Positions 31,694 through 41,507 of a stretch of DNA of 64,000 nucleotides are shown here, piece by piece. The number at the start of each line of letters is the position of its first letter. The first letter of the stretch is position 1. The notes under the pieces were generated by a model. That model saw nothing but the letters and a program-made list of their open reading frames with translations, was not told the origin of the DNA and did no database searches. Both the position numbers and the translations under genes were made by a program. The DNA is from Clostridium tagluense (GTDB taxonomy: Bacteria > Bacillota > Clostridia > Clostridiales > Clostridiaceae): contig NZ_BHYK01000016.1 in NCBI RefSeq assembly GCF_003865095.1, positions 20,728 through 84,727 on the forward strand, given 5' to 3'.

Positions 31694-32641
31694 ATGTTAG
31701 AAATAGAAAAGCCAAAAATAGAATGTGTAGAAACTGCTGAAGATGATTCTTATGGTAAATTCATAATTGAACCATTAGAAAGAGGTTATGGTATAACACT
31801 AGGTAATGCATTAAGAAGGATTCTTCTTTCTTCATTGCCTGGAGTTGCTACAAGTGCAGTTAAAATTGATACAGTGCTTCATGAATTTTCCACAGTTAAA
31901 GGTGTTAAAGAAGATGTTACAGAATTAATTCTAAACATCAAAAGCTTAGCATTAAAAATGAATGGAGAAGGACCTAGAACTGTTTATATTGATGCTAAAG
32001 GACCTGGAGTAGTTACTGGAGCAGACATTAAAACTGATGGAGATATAGAAGTTGTTAACGACGATTTACATATAGCAACATTAGATGATGGTGCTAAACT
32101 ATATATGGAACTAACTGTTAACAAAGGTAGAGGATATGTGTCTCAGAGTAAAAATAAGACAGATGAATTACCAATAGCTACTATACCAGTAGATTCAATC
32201 TATACTCCAGTTAAAAGAGTAAATTTTGCTGTAGAAAACACTAGAGTAGGCCAGATTACTGATTATGATAAATTAACTATTGAAATTTGGACTAATGGAA
32301 CCATTAGACCAGACGAAGCTATTGGTTTATCAGCTAAAATACTTATCGAGCACTTTAAGCTATTTATGACATTAACAGATCATGCTGATAATGTTGAAAT
32401 AATGGTTGAAAAAGAAGAAGATAAGAAAGAAAAAGTTCTTGAAATGACTATTGAAGAATTAGACCTTTCTGTTAGAAGCTATAATTGCTTAAAAAGAGCT
32501 GGAATTAATACAGTTCAAGAATTAACAGAGAGATCAATGGATGATATGATGAAGGTCAGGAATTTAGGTAAAAAATCACTTGAAGAAGTTGAACAAAAAC
32601 TTCAAGCACTAAGCTTGAACTTAAAGCTAAGTGAAGAGTAA
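31694..32641 (+). CDS. rpoA: RNA polymerase alpha subunit
   Basis: Alpha assembles RNA polymerase and contacts UP elements. It is 315 residues. The N-terminal domain has [10 protein letters not shown]-like [22 protein letters not shown]; the C-terminal domain (about residues 245-315) has [19 protein letters not shown] and [11 protein letters not shown], with the Arg/Asn contacts typical of DNA binding. Confidence 0.98.
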   Translation: MLEIEKPKIECVETAEDDSYGKFIIEPLERGYGITLGNALRRILLSSLPGVATSAVKIDTVLHEFSTVKGVKEDVTELILNIKSLALKMNGEGPRTVYIDAKGPGVVTGADIKTDGDIEVVNDDLHIATLDDGAKLYMELTVNKGRGYVSQSKNKTDELPIATIPVDSIYTPVKRVNFAVENTRVGQITDYDKLTIEIWTNGTIRPDEAIGLSAKILIEHFKLFMTLTDHADNVEIMVEKEEDKKEKVLEMTIEELDLSVRSYNCLKRAGINTVQELTERSMDDMMKVRNLGKKSLEEVEQKLQALSLNLKLSEE

Positions 32642-32653
32642 GGAGGTAGACAC

Positions 32654-32995
32654 ATGGCAATGTATCGTAAATTAGGACGCTCAACTGATCAAAGAATTGC
32701 AATGTTTAGAAGTCTTGCAACTAATTTGTTGAAATATGGAAAAATAGAAACTACTGTCACTAGAGCAAAAGAAACTAGAAAATTTGCTGAAAGAATGATA
32801 ACTCTTGGAAAAAGAGGAGATCTTCATGCTAGAAGACAAGCACTTGCATTCATTACAGAAGAAAGTGTAGTTAAAGACTTATTTGACAATATTGCACCCA
32901 AGTATGCTGAGAGAAACGGCGGATATACTAGAATAATGAAAATGGGTCCAAGAAGAGGCGACGCAGCAGAGATGAGCATAATAGAATTAGTATAG
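32654..32995 (+). CDS. rplQ: 50S ribosomal protein L17
   Basis: L17 is 113 residues, with [18 protein letters not shown] at the start and [13 protein letters not shown] near the end. Last gene of the S10-spc-alpha block; a terminator follows. Confidence 0.98.
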   Translation: MAMYRKLGRSTDQRIAMFRSLATNLLKYGKIETTVTRAKETRKFAERMITLGKRGDLHARRQALAFITEESVVKDLFDNIAPKYAERNGGYTRIMKMGPRRGDAAEMSIIELV

Positions 32996-33005
32996 TTTGA
33001 ACAAA

Positions 33006-33041
33006 GGGGATTAAGTTAAATCAAACTTAGTCCCCATTTTC
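33006..33041 (+). terminator. Intrinsic terminator of the alpha operon
   Basis: GGGGATTAAGTT pairs imperfectly with AACTTAGTCCCC, then ATTTTCTT. Confidence 0.8.
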
Positions 33042-33075
33042 TTATAAATATTTATAGATGTAGGGAGTGACACTT

Positions 33076-33921
33076 ATGTGTGAAAAAATGGTTATATGCA
33101 ATAAGCTTGTTTACAAATACCCTCAAAGTGAAGATGAGCAGCCTAAAGTAGCCATAGATGGATTAAATTTAGAGGTTAACAAGGGTGAATTTTTAGTAGT
33201 ACTCGGCCATAACGGCTCAGGAAAATCTACTTTTGCTAAACACATAAATGCTCTATTAATACCTACTGAAGGTGAAATCTATGTAGATGGACTCGTAACT
33301 TCTGAGGAAAGCAATTTATGGAACATTAGGAATGTTGCTGGTATGGTATTTCAAAATCCGGACAATCAAATTGTTGCCACTATTGTAGAAGAAGACGTAG
33401 CATTTGGTCCAGAAAATTTAGGACTAGAGCCTAAGGAAATTAGAAAAAGAGTGGATGAATCATTAAAGAATGTTGGAATGTACGATTATAGAAAGCATGC
33501 TCCACATTTACTTTCTGGTGGTCAAAAACAAAGAGTAGCTATAGCAGGTATTCTTGCTATGATGCCAAAGTGTATTGTTTTTGATGAACCAACAGCAATG
33601 CTAGATCCGTTTGGTAGAAAAGAAGTTATCCGAACTATAAAAGAAATAAACAAAAAGTATGGTATAACAATAATCTTAATAACTCATAATATGGAAGAAG
33701 CAGTAGAAGCGGATAGAATAGTAGTTATGGATAATGGTAAAATTGTAATGAATGGAAAACCCAGAGAAATATTTAGGGAAGTGTCTCTTATGAAAAAAAT
33801 AGGTCTAGATGTTCCGCAAGTAACGGAACTGGCATATGAACTTAAACAAAGTGGTATTAATATAGAATCAGATATATTAACTATAAATGAGATGGTGAAT
33901 GCATTATGTCAATTAAAATAG
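33076..33921 (+). CDS. ecfA1: ECF transporter ATPase EcfA1
   Basis: One of two ATPases of the shared energy module that powers vitamin- and cofactor-binding S components. It is 281 residues from ATG 33076 (SD TAGGGAGTG). Walker [11 protein letters not shown]-loop FQNPDNQ, signature LSGGQKQR and Walker [14 protein letters not shown] are intact. Overlaps ecfA2 by 16 bases. The position after rplQ is the usual Firmicute one. Confidence 0.96.
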   Translation: MCEKMVICNKLVYKYPQSEDEQPKVAIDGLNLEVNKGEFLVVLGHNGSGKSTFAKHINALLIPTEGEIYVDGLVTSEESNLWNIRNVAGMVFQNPDNQIVATIVEEDVAFGPENLGLEPKEIRKRVDESLKNVGMYDYRKHAPHLLSGGQKQRVAIAGILAMMPKCIVFDEPTAMLDPFGRKEVIRTIKEINKKYGITIILITHNMEEAVEADRIVVMDNGKIVMNGKPREIFREVSLMKKIGLDVPQVTELAYELKQSGINIESDILTINEMVNALCQLK

Positions 33922-34760
33922 AAAATTTAACACATGTATATATGCCAAAGACTCCTTTTGAAAAAAAAGCTATAGATGATGTTTCTTTAGAAATAAAGCA
34001 AGGAGAATTTGTAGCACTAATTGGGCATACAGGCTCAGGAAAATCAACACTAATACAACATATAAATGGACTTTTAAAACCAACATCAGGAAGTCTATTA
34101 ATAGACGACATAGATATAACTATGAAAAAAATGAAATTAACAAATATAAGAAAAAAAGTTGGATTAGTATTTCAATATCCTGAATATCAACTTTTTGAAG
34201 AAACTATTGAAAAAGACATTGCTTTTGGACCGAAAAATTTAGGTCTAGATAATGATGAGATAAATAAGAGAGTTCAGAGAGCCATGAAAATAGTTGGACT
34301 GGACTATGAAGAATATAAGGACAAATCACCTTTTGAAATAAGTGGTGGTCAAAAGAGAAGAGTTGCAATAGCTGGGGTAGTGGCTATGGAGCCAAAAATC
34401 TTGATTTTAGATGAACCAACAGCGGGGCTAGATCCAAAAGGAAGAGACGATATCTTAAGTAAAATTGTTGAACTCTACAAACAGAATGACATGACCATAA
34501 TACTCGTATCTCATAGCATGGAAGATGTGGCCAAGGTTGCAAATAGAATTATAGTAATGGATAGCGGAAAGTGTATTCTAGACGGAACTCCAGAGAAAAT
34601 ATTTAAGGAAATAGAAATATTAGAAAGCGTAGGACTTGCTGTACCACAGGTAACATACCTAATTCGGGAATTGCGTAACAAAGGGTTTAATATATCTGAG
34701 GATATATTTACGTTGGAAAAAGCTAAACAAGAATTGCTTAAAATATTAAAAAAGAATTAA
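33906..34760 (+). CDS. ecfA2: ECF transporter ATPase EcfA2
   Basis: The partner ATPase, 284 residues: Walker [17 protein letters not shown], signature ISGGQKRR, Walker [14 protein letters not shown] and the switch His in LVSHSMED. Starts inside the end of ecfA1, indicating coupled synthesis of the heterodimer. Confidence 0.96.
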   Translation: MSIKIENLTHVYMPKTPFEKKAIDDVSLEIKQGEFVALIGHTGSGKSTLIQHINGLLKPTSGSLLIDDIDITMKKMKLTNIRKKVGLVFQYPEYQLFEETIEKDIAFGPKNLGLDNDEINKRVQRAMKIVGLDYEEYKDKSPFEISGGQKRRVAIAGVVAMEPKILILDEPTAGLDPKGRDDILSKIVELYKQNDMTIILVSHSMEDVAKVANRIIVMDSGKCILDGTPEKIFKEIEILESVGLAVPQVTYLIRELRNKGFNISEDIFTLEKAKQELLKILKKN

Positions 34761-34835
34761 TGATTTTTTTATCTAATAAGATTTTTTATATAAAACAGTA
34801 ATGTGTGATTCTTGCAACACATTGGAGGAATTTGT

Positions 34836-35636
34836 ATGATCAAAGATATTACAATAGGTCAATATATACCAGGGGAGTCTTTTGTACATAAATTAGATCC
34901 AAGATTAAAGATATTAATATCTCTACTATTTATTGTTGATCTATTTTTAGTGAATAATTTTAAAGGCTATTTATTTGTAGTTATATTTATTTTAATCACA
35001 ATACTAATAGCTAATTTGTCTTTTAAGTATATTTACAGTGGATTAAAGCCAATTTTAGTATTATTACTTATTACAGCAATATTAAACATTTTCATGACTA
35101 CCGGAAAAGAACCAGCAATTTTTCACTGGGGTTTTATAAGTGTATATAAAGAAGGTTTAACAATTGCAGCCTTTATGATAATTAGGTTAGTGTTTTTAAT
35201 TATGGGAACATCAATACTAACACTAACAACTTCTCCAATAGAGTTAACTGATGGTATAGAAAGCCTTCTAAGGCCTTTTAAAAGGATAGGAGTACCAGCT
35301 CATGAACTTGCAATGATGATGACTATTGCATTAAGATTCATACCTACGCTTATGGATGAGACTGACAAAATAATGAAAGCACAAATGGCAAGAGGTGCAG
35401 ATTTTGAGTCTGGGAATTTGATAAGTAGAGCTAAAAGTTTAATACCTATTTTAGTACCACTGTTTATAAGTTCTTTTAGACGAGCTGATGAACTGGCAAT
35501 GGCTATGGAATCAAGATGCTATAAAGGTGGAGAAGGAAGAACTAGAATGAAACAATTACATATAACAAAAAAAGACTATATTGCAAGCTTTGCTTTTACA
35601 CTGCTATTTGTTATTACTATTGTTAGCAGAACATAA
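34836..35636 (+). CDS. ecfT: ECF transporter transmembrane subunit EcfT
   Basis: The membrane scaffold joining EcfA1/A2 to S components. It is 266 residues from ATG 34836 (SD TTGGAGGA). It has N-terminal membrane segments and the two coupling helices typical of EcfT: ARGADFESGN (the Ala-Arg-Gly motif) and the later AMESRCYKGGEGRTR. No S component is in the window, so this is the general (group II) module. Confidence 0.95.
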   Translation: MIKDITIGQYIPGESFVHKLDPRLKILISLLFIVDLFLVNNFKGYLFVVIFILITILIANLSFKYIYSGLKPILVLLLITAILNIFMTTGKEPAIFHWGFISVYKEGLTIAAFMIIRLVFLIMGTSILTLTTSPIELTDGIESLLRPFKRIGVPAHELAMMMTIALRFIPTLMDETDKIMKAQMARGADFESGNLISRAKSLIPILVPLFISSFRRADELAMAMESRCYKGGEGRTRMKQLHITKKDYIASFAFTLLFVITIVSRT

Positions 35637-35667
35637 TCTTCGTGTAGAGTGAAAAGGATGTGAAGCA

Positions 35668-36402
35668 GTGAGAAATATAAAGCTTTTAGTAGAATATGAT
35701 GGAACGAACTATGCAGGATGGCAGAGACAAAAGAATGTAATGACTATTCAAGAAAAAATAGAGACAGCTATTGAAAAGATTACAGGTGAAAAAACTCAAA
35801 TTACAGGGTCTAGTAGAACAGATACTGGAGTTCATGCAAAAGGGTATACAGGTAACTTTTATACTAATAGTAAAATATCTGTGGAAAAGTTCACAGGAGC
35901 TATTAATAGTAAACTCCCATTAGATATTGTAATTTTGCATTGCTTTGAGGTTCCCTGTGAGTTCCATTCAAGGTATAATTGTACAGGGAAGATGTATAGT
36001 TACACTATACTTAATAGGTATGAGGCTGTTGCTGTAGGGCGCAATTACATATATCATCACAAAAGAATATTAGATGTAGAAGCTATGAAAGAAGCTTCAA
36101 AGTATTTTATGGGTACCCATGACTTTTCTGCATTTAAAAATTTAGGTAGCTCCGTAAAAACTTCTGTAAGAACTATTACAAGACTAGATATCATAAAGAA
36201 TGAAGATATCATAAAAATATATATTGCTGCGGATGGCTTTCTTTATAATATGGTTAGAATAATAGTAGGAGCACTAGTTCGTGTTGGAGAAGGTAAGATT
36301 AAACCTAATGAAATAAAAGATATAATTCTGTCAAAAGAAAGAGCAAAGGCTGGAAAATCCGTTCCACCCGGTGGATTATGCTTGGAAGAAGTTTTTTATT
36401 AA
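35668..36402 (+). CDS. truA: tRNA pseudouridine(38-40) synthase
   Basis: Converts U38-40 of tRNA anticodon arms to pseudouridine. It is 244 residues from GTG 35668; catalytic Asp 52 lies in SSRTDTGVHA, and the FLYNMVRIIVGALV motif is near residue 195. The place between ecfT and rplM is typical. Confidence 0.97.
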   Translation: MRNIKLLVEYDGTNYAGWQRQKNVMTIQEKIETAIEKITGEKTQITGSSRTDTGVHAKGYTGNFYTNSKISVEKFTGAINSKLPLDIVILHCFEVPCEFHSRYNCTGKMYSYTILNRYEAVAVGRNYIYHHKRILDVEAMKEASKYFMGTHDFSAFKNLGSSVKTSVRTITRLDIIKNEDIIKIYIAADGFLYNMVRIIVGALVRVGEGKIKPNEIKDIILSKERAKAGKSVPPGGLCLEEVFY

Positions 36403-36442
36403 ATAAAAAACATTAAAGATTGCAATATCCTGTGTAAAGTCA

Positions 36443-36471
36443 TTGACACACCCGGTAGAATGTATTATAAT
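36443..36471 (+). promoter_or_regulatory. Sigma-A promoter for rplM-rpsI
   Basis: Perfect TTGACA (36443-36448), 17-bp spacer and perfect TATAAT (36466-36471), the strongest promoter in the window by consensus. Confidence 0.9.
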
Positions 36472-36477
36472 TATTAA

Positions 36478-36545
36478 TGTTTGTATAAACTATCGTGTAT
36501 AAGATCCACTAGCCCCGGATCTTTAGCATAGAAATTCAATTGTTA
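36478..36545 (+). promoter_or_regulatory. Ribosomal protein L13 leader
   Basis: The short leader contains AAGATCC (36500-36506) pairing with GGATCTT around ACTAGCCCC, followed by TAGCATA, the features of the Firmicute L13 leader, which is thought to let L13 repress its own mRNA. It ends before the rplM SD (AGGGAGGG). Confidence 0.7.
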
Positions 36546-36566
36546 AAAGTTCAGGGAGGGAAAATA

Positions 36567-37001
36567 ATGAAATCATACTTAGCAAAACCAGCAGAAGTAG
36601 AAAGAAAATGGTTCGTTGTCGACGTAGAAGGAAAAGTTTTAGGAAGAGCAGCGAGTCAAATAGCTTCAATATTAAGAGGAAAACATAAACCAACATTTAC
36701 ACCACACGTTGATACAGGTGATTTTGTAATTGTAATAAACGCTGATAAGATCGTTTTAACTGGTAAGAAATTAGACCAAAAAATGTTAAGACATCACTCT
36801 TTTTATCCAGGTGGATTAAAAGAAGTTCCATATAGAATAGCATTAGCTAAAAAACCTGAGTTTATTTTTGAAGAAGCAGTAAGAAGAATGCTTCCAAAGG
36901 GACCATTAGGTCGTCAAACAGCTAAAAAAATGACTGTTTACAGAGGACCAGAACATAAGAATCAAGCACAGAATCCAGAAACATTAGTGCTTAAATACTA
37001 A
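36567..37001 (+). CDS. rplM: 50S ribosomal protein L13
   Basis: L13 is an early 50S assembly protein. From ATG 36567 it has 144 residues, [18 protein letters not shown] at the start, HTDT-like [15 protein letters not shown] and the [10 protein letters not shown] segment. An upstream in-frame TTG at 36540 lies in the leader and is not used. Confidence 0.97.
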   Translation: MKSYLAKPAEVERKWFVVDVEGKVLGRAASQIASILRGKHKPTFTPHVDTGDFVIVINADKIVLTGKKLDQKMLRHHSFYPGGLKEVPYRIALAKKPEFIFEEAVRRMLPKGPLGRQTAKKMTVYRGPEHKNQAQNPETLVLKY

Positions 37002-37025
37002 TCAGGTTAGGAGGGAGTAAATATA

Positions 37026-37418
37026 ATGGCAAAAGTTCAATATATAGGAACAGGAAGAAGAAAGAAATCAGTTGCAAGAGTTAGACTTATACCTGGAGAA
37101 GGTAAAATTGTTATAAATAAAAGAGCCATAGAAAATTATTTCGGATTAGAAACTTTAATGCTTATAGTTAACCAACCATTAGTGTTAACTGGAACTAAAG
37201 ATAAATTCGATATATTGGTTAATGTACACGGTGGCGGATATACAGGTCAAGCCGGTGCAATAAGACATGGTATTTCAAGATCACTACTTAAAGCTGATGA
37301 AACTTTAAGACCAGAACTTAAAAAAGCAGGATTTTTAACAAGAGATCCAAGAATGAAAGAAAGAAAGAAATACGGTCTTAAAAAAGCAAGAAAAGCATCT
37401 CAGTTCTCAAAGAGATAA
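37026..37418 (+). CDS. rpsI: 30S ribosomal protein S9
   Basis: S9 contacts P-site tRNA by its C-terminal tail. It is 130 residues with [17 protein letters not shown] at the start, [15 protein letters not shown] and the end [12 protein letters not shown]. Confidence 0.98.
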   Translation: MAKVQYIGTGRRKKSVARVRLIPGEGKIVINKRAIENYFGLETLMLIVNQPLVLTGTKDKFDILVNVHGGGYTGQAGAIRHGISRSLLKADETLRPELKKAGFLTRDPRMKERKKYGLKKARKASQFSKR

Positions 37419-37436
37419 TATTTTTGTTTACAAGAG

Positions 37437-37476
37437 GGAATATACACTTATTAATAAGTGTGTATTCCTTTTTTTT
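37437..37476 (+). terminator. Intrinsic terminator after rpsI
   Basis: GGAATA plus TACACTTATT pair with AATAAGTGTG plus TATTCC (16 bp, one G-U), followed by a run of ten T. It closes the ribosomal block. Confidence 0.9.
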
Positions 37477-37633
37477 ATTATATAAGAAATAGCTTGGGCA
37501 AATGATTGTGGATAACACTTACACTTGGTCCTAGGGATATTTTATTCTATATAAGACTTTGCAAAGTTATTAGCAAGGGAAAACTGGTATAAAATTAAAT
37601 ATATTAGTATAGTGAAAAAGTAAATCCTCCTTA

Positions 37634-37671
37634 TGTTATGTTTATGTTAATAATATTAAAGTTTATGTTAA
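37634..37671 (+). promoter_or_regulatory. Possible PhoP-type direct repeats (Pho box)
   Basis: TGTTAT (37634), TGTTAA (37645) and TGTTAA (37666) lie 11 and 21 bases apart; on the other strand they read as TTAACA-type repeats with the 11-bp phasing of Firmicute PhoP sites. A TATAGT (37706-37711) could be the -10 box. The rest of this 290-base gap shows nothing recognisable. Confidence 0.45.
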
Positions 37672-37767
37672 ATGTAGTGAAGATTACATAACATATAGTT
37701 TAAGTTATAGTATTATTTACATGAATGATTAAAATACTTATGATAAGTTTAAATATGGAGGGTTTTT

Positions 37768-39384
37768 ATGAATGTTATAAATATGGTTATAGGGCTTTTT
37801 GGAGGGCTAGGGCTATTCTTGTATGGAATGAAGATGATGGGGGATGGGCTTGCAAATACTTCTGGTGAAAAACTTAAAAAGATATTTGAAAAAATAACAT
37901 CTAATCCGATTAAAGGAGTAGCAACAGGAGCTGCAATAACAGCAGTTATTCAAAGCAGTAGCGCTACTACAGTAATGGTAGTAGGGTTCGTTAATGCAGG
38001 CCTTATGAACTTATATCAGGCAGCAGCAGTAATCATGGGAGCTAATATTGGAACTACTGTAACTGCACAATTAATTGCATTTAAACTTGATAATATAATA
38101 CCAATGTTTTTAGGAATAGGTTCTTTAACAATAATATTTTCAAAAGGTAAAAAAGGTAGAGAAATAGGGAATATTATATTAGGCTTTGGTATTCTTTTTC
38201 TAGGAATGGAGTTAATGAAGGATACTATGTCTCCACTAGCGCAGTCTCCAGCTTTTGCAACTTTAATAATGAAATTAGAAGGAAATACTCTCTTAGGGAT
38301 TTTAACCGGCGCACTTATGACTGCAGTAATTCAAAGTTCATCTGCGTCCACTGGTATTTTAGTGGCCTTAGCATCTACTGGAGCATTACCTCTGGGAGTA
38401 GCAGTTCCAATTTTATTTGGTAATAATATAGGTACATGTATAACCGCTTTATTATCAAGTATAGGAACCTCTAAAACAGCAAAAAAAGCAGCATTAATAC
38501 ATTTATTCTTTAACATATTTGGTACCTTAATTTTTATTCCATTAATAAACCCACTGATAATGTTCGTACAAAGTATATCGCCAGATGGAGCTGGAGATAT
38601 AAAAAGACAAATTGCAAATGCCCATACTATATTTAATATATCAAATACAATAATTATGGTTCCATTTATAAAATATCTGGTTTTACTTGTTAATAAAATA
38701 ATACCAGGAGAAGATGAAGTTCTAACCATGGATGTTAAGTATATAGATGACAGACTATTAGAGACACCGGTAATTGCAGTTGGGCAAGCTACGAAAGAGG
38801 TTGTTAGAATGGCAAACCTTGCAAAAGCAAATGTACAACTTGCCATGGAATGTTTTATTAACAATAATGAAAGTAGTATAAAAACTGTTTATGAAAATGA
38901 AAAATTAATAAATTTACTTGAACACGAAATTACATCCTATTTAGTAAAGCTTTCCTCAACAGAATTATCAGAACAACAAACTAAAATAGTAACTTCTATG
39001 TTCAATGTAGTAAATGATATAGAGCGTATTGGAGATCATGCTGAAAACCTGGTAGATATAACTAGTGAAAAGATCCAAAAGAATTTGGATTTTTCTAAGG
39101 ATGCTATGCAGGAGTTAGATGGAATGTATAAATACATAGTCTATGCTTTAGAGATTAGTATTGAGAGTTTTGAAAATAATGATATTCTAAAAGCGGAATC
39201 TATAATGGTAATAGAAAATAGAATTGATAGCTTAGAAAAGGAACTAAGGTTATCCCATATAAGAAGATTAAATAATGGGATTTGTGGCGCTACAGTTGGA
39301 ACTATGTTTTTAGATATGATTAGTAATTTTGAGAGAATCGGAGATCATTCAACAAATATTGCCGAAGTAGTAATAAATAAATAA
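37768..39384 (+). CDS. Na/Pi cotransporter family protein with PhoU-like domain
   Basis: A membrane protein of 538 residues. The N-terminal part (about 1-310) is a Na/phosphate cotransporter of the NptA/YjbB type, with the two inverted repeats marked by QSSSATTVMVVGFVNAG and QSSSASTGILVALASTGA. The C-terminal part (about 340-538) is a cytosolic PhoU-like helical bundle with two ERIGDH motifs, likely controlling phosphate flux. SD GGAGGG precedes ATG 37768. Stands alone, between terminator and cwlD, with possible Pho-box repeats upstream. Confidence 0.93.
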   Translation: MNVINMVIGLFGGLGLFLYGMKMMGDGLANTSGEKLKKIFEKITSNPIKGVATGAAITAVIQSSSATTVMVVGFVNAGLMNLYQAAAVIMGANIGTTVTAQLIAFKLDNIIPMFLGIGSLTIIFSKGKKGREIGNIILGFGILFLGMELMKDTMSPLAQSPAFATLIMKLEGNTLLGILTGALMTAVIQSSSASTGILVALASTGALPLGVAVPILFGNNIGTCITALLSSIGTSKTAKKAALIHLFFNIFGTLIFIPLINPLIMFVQSISPDGAGDIKRQIANAHTIFNISNTIIMVPFIKYLVLLVNKIIPGEDEVLTMDVKYIDDRLLETPVIAVGQATKEVVRMANLAKANVQLAMECFINNNESSIKTVYENEKLINLLEHEITSYLVKLSSTELSEQQTKIVTSMFNVVNDIERIGDHAENLVDITSEKIQKNLDFSKDAMQELDGMYKYIVYALEISIESFENNDILKAESIMVIENRIDSLEKELRLSHIRRLNNGICGATVGTMFLDMISNFERIGDHSTNIAEVVINK

Positions 39385-39524
39385 ACATAGAAAAGGAAAA
39401 GCAACCGCTAGAATTTTTGGTGGGTGTTTTTTTGCGTCATGGCGCGAAGAGCTATAGAAATAATACTAAATATGCTACAAGGTGAATAAAATTAACGGTA
39501 GGAATAAATAAGAGGGTGGGTGCA

Positions 39525-40247
39525 TTGAAATACAGAAATAATAAATCAATATCTATTGTAATAGTAATCGTTGTAGCAATGGTAAGCTTTATGGTAGTAA
39601 ATTTAAGCTTTGTCAAACAAACTATGAATAATGAAAAATTGCAAGTAGGGGGTAAAAAAATACTCATTGATGCAGGTCATGGGGGAATGGATGGTGGAAC
39701 AAGTTCTAAAAATGGCACTCTAGAAAAAAATATTAATTTAAGCATAGCAATAAAGCTTAAAGAAAAATTACAAAAGTTAGGCTATCAGGTAGTTATGACA
39801 AGAGAAGAGGACACAGGACTTTATTCAAGAAGTGGAACTATAAGAGAAAGTTACACTGAAGATTTGAAAAAAAGATGTAATTTAAAGAAATCTAGTAATT
39901 GTGATATGCTTATTAGTATTCATTTAAATTATTTTACGGAGAGTAAATACTATGGAGCGCAAGTATGGTACTCGAATTATAAGGAGAGTTCTATTTTAGC
40001 TGCTGTAACTCAGAAAAACCTTAGAATAGATTTAGATCCTAGTAATAAGAGAGTCCAGAAGCCTGCTAAAAATGCTTATAGGATATTAAGGGAGAATGAC
40101 ACTATGCCAAGTGTTATAGTAGAATGCGGATTTTTATCAAATTATGAAGAAGAACAAAAATTAAAGTCGGATGAATATCAACAAAAAATTGCAGAGTCCA
40201 TAAGCAAATCTATAGGGGAGTTTTATAATAGTACGTACAAAGAGTAA
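39525..40247 (+). CDS. cwlD: N-acetylmuramoyl-L-alanine amidase, CwlD type
   Basis: Amidase_3 enzyme that cleaves the peptide from muramic acid; CwlD is needed to make muramic-delta-lactam of the spore cortex. About 240 residues, matching CwlD length, with one N-terminal membrane anchor (residues about 10-30). Zinc-site motifs are LIDAGHGGMDGG (His), NGTLEKNINL (Glu), LISIHLN (His) and the catalytic VIVECGFLSN (Glu). TTG 39525 fits SD GAGGGTGG; GTG 39516 overlaps it. A PdaA partner is not in the window, so the sporulation role is inferred. Confidence 0.85.
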   Translation: MKYRNNKSISIVIVIVVAMVSFMVVNLSFVKQTMNNEKLQVGGKKILIDAGHGGMDGGTSSKNGTLEKNINLSIAIKLKEKLQKLGYQVVMTREEDTGLYSRSGTIRESYTEDLKKRCNLKKSSNCDMLISIHLNYFTESKYYGAQVWYSNYKESSILAAVTQKNLRIDLDPSNKRVQKPAKNAYRILRENDTMPSVIVECGFLSNYEEEQKLKSDEYQQKIAESISKSIGEFYNSTYKE

Positions 40248-40269
40248 TAATTATAATAATATCTAAGGC

Positions 40270-40303
40270 AAAAAGACATATTATTTTAGTAATATGTCTT
40301 TTT
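40270..40303. terminator. Terminator after cwlD
   Basis: AAAAAGACATATTA pairs with TAATATGTCTTTTT over TTTTAG, a 14-bp stem. The A- and T-tracts flank it on both sides, so it could act on both strands. Confidence 0.85.
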
Positions 40304-40362
40304 GATTGAATTGGACTTTTATGATAGTGCCAATTTATATTTAACGACATTTCAGAAGGAAA

Positions 40363-40387
40363 GTCTCCCACTTATATAAGTGGGGAC
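40363..40387. repeat. Orphan GC-armed palindrome
   Basis: GTCTCCCACTTATA faces TATAAGTGGGGAC: CCCACTTA/TAAGTGGG pair perfectly and GTC/GAC close it with one mismatch. It lies 78 bases downstream of the DUF3048 gene with no T-run. It could be that gene's terminator, a small repeat element or a remnant of an element end. Confidence 0.4.
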
Positions 40388-40464
40388 CACTTACATTGTG
40401 AAGTTATTAATATTACAGCACCGCAGGTGATGACTTAATAGTATCGAAGATGATGATTTAATCA

Positions 40465-41244
40465 TTAATCGTAGGCTACAGAGCAGTCTTTATCAATGAA
40501 AATCCACCAGGTAGGTCCAGGCATTAGTGAAACTTCCCTACCTTCTTTATCATTAATTTTTATGGGAGAACTTTTTTTTCTGCTCCATTTAATATCTTGA
40601 GCCACTCCGGCGCAAAACAACAATCCAGTGCCTTGATTTTCAGATGAAGTTAAGGTTTCATCGCTTATAATGGTACCATGGATAAATTGTACAATAACAT
40701 TAGAAAACTTTACAGGAGAAATATTGTCTTTGTCAATATTTAGACCTCTGTAATGATAGTATTCTCCATTTTGATATAAAAAATTTGAGGATGAACCTTC
40801 ATTGAAAGTTATAAAAATATTTGTTGCGTTCCTACTATTGATGCCTGCTATTGCAATATTATTAGAAAAATTAAATTTTGGTAGATAGGAATTAGAGTAG
40901 TCTTTTAGGCTAACGGTTCCACCAATATTTTTAGCTACATCTTGATTGAAGATAGCTTTATAAGTTATGCCAGAGGACTTACTAAGGAACTCAAGAACCA
41001 CATCTGCACTACTAAGGCCTATAAGTGGACCACCCTTACTAGTATTAATATAAGTAGCAATTTTTGAAGATTTTTTAGAATATGAATTATTTATTCTTTC
41101 ACCAGTATATTTTGAGGTGGCTATTTCATTATTTACATGAACATAAGAAATATGTGTAATAATCCTATAAATAAATATTGAAAGAATTAATATCAAAATT
41201 GAAATTAATAGATATATAACAATAGAAAAATGTTTCTTTACCAT
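40465..41244 (-). CDS. DUF3048 (YerB-like) membrane-anchored protein
   Basis: A 259-residue protein on the minus strand. It has one N-terminal membrane segment (about residues 7-28) and an extracytoplasmic DUF3048 region: the N-domain with PLIGLSSADVVLEF and the C-domain with IKINDKEGREVSLMPGPTWW. Start ATG 41244 follows SD AAGGGGG on the minus strand; an upstream ATG at 41262 lacks an SD. Function of the family is unknown. It stands alone between cwlD and the glutamate operon. N-domain looks shorter than usual, with no Cys lipobox. Confidence 0.8.
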   Translation of the reverse strand: MVKKHFSIVIYLLISILILILSIFIYRIITHISYVHVNNEIATSKYTGERINNSYSKKSSKIATYINTSKGGPLIGLSSADVVLEFLSKSSGITYKAIFNQDVAKNIGGTVSLKDYSNSYLPKFNFSNNIAIAGINSRNATNIFITFNEGSSSNFLYQNGEYYHYRGLNIDKDNISPVKFSNVIVQFIHGTIISDETLTSSENQGTGLLFCAGVAQDIKWSRKKSSPIKINDKEGREVSLMPGPTWWIFIDKDCSVAYD

Positions 41245-41425
41245 AAGGGTCCCCCTTAGCATTCATATATACTATTTTAATAATATTATTTAGAAAATAT
41301 AACCACAAACATGAAACCCTTATCAAGTTTATTAAAAATAGTATTAAACGTAAGGCTAAGGTAGATAATAGGGTTTAAATAAGCTATAACACTAAAAATA
41401 ACACTAAATGGTAATAATACAATCA

Positions 41426-41454
41426 TTGAAATGGACTAGTCCACATGGTATCAT
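41426..41454 (+). promoter_or_regulatory. Promoter of the glutamate fermentation operon
   Basis: TTGAAA (41426-41431), 17-bp spacer, TATCAT (41449-41454). The spacer begins with the 12-bp palindrome TGGACTAGTCCA, so repressor binding would directly occlude RNA polymerase. Confidence 0.7.
41432..41443. promoter_or_regulatory. Operator 1 of GntR regulator
   Basis: A perfect 12-bp palindrome, TGGACTAGTCCA, between the -35 and -10 boxes. Confidence 0.7.
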
Positions 41455-41465
41455 AATCATGGTAG

Positions 41466-41477
41466 TGGATTAGTCCA
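41466..41477. promoter_or_regulatory. Operator 2 of GntR regulator
   Basis: TGGATTAGTCCA, differing from operator 1 by one base, 34 bp centre to centre, downstream of the -10 box in the transcribed leader. Confidence 0.7.
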
Positions 41478-41507
41478 TTGATCCAATATGCTTTGGGAGG
41501 GATTTTT

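Noticed and set aside
39400-39440. Terminator after the Na/Pi transporter gene
   Set aside because: A T-run (seven T) is present, but the inverted repeat before it pairs only 4-5 bases with mismatches, so I do not call it.
40363-40387. IS200/IS605-type element end
   Set aside because: No transposase remnant, partner end or target signature nearby; the palindrome alone is not enough.
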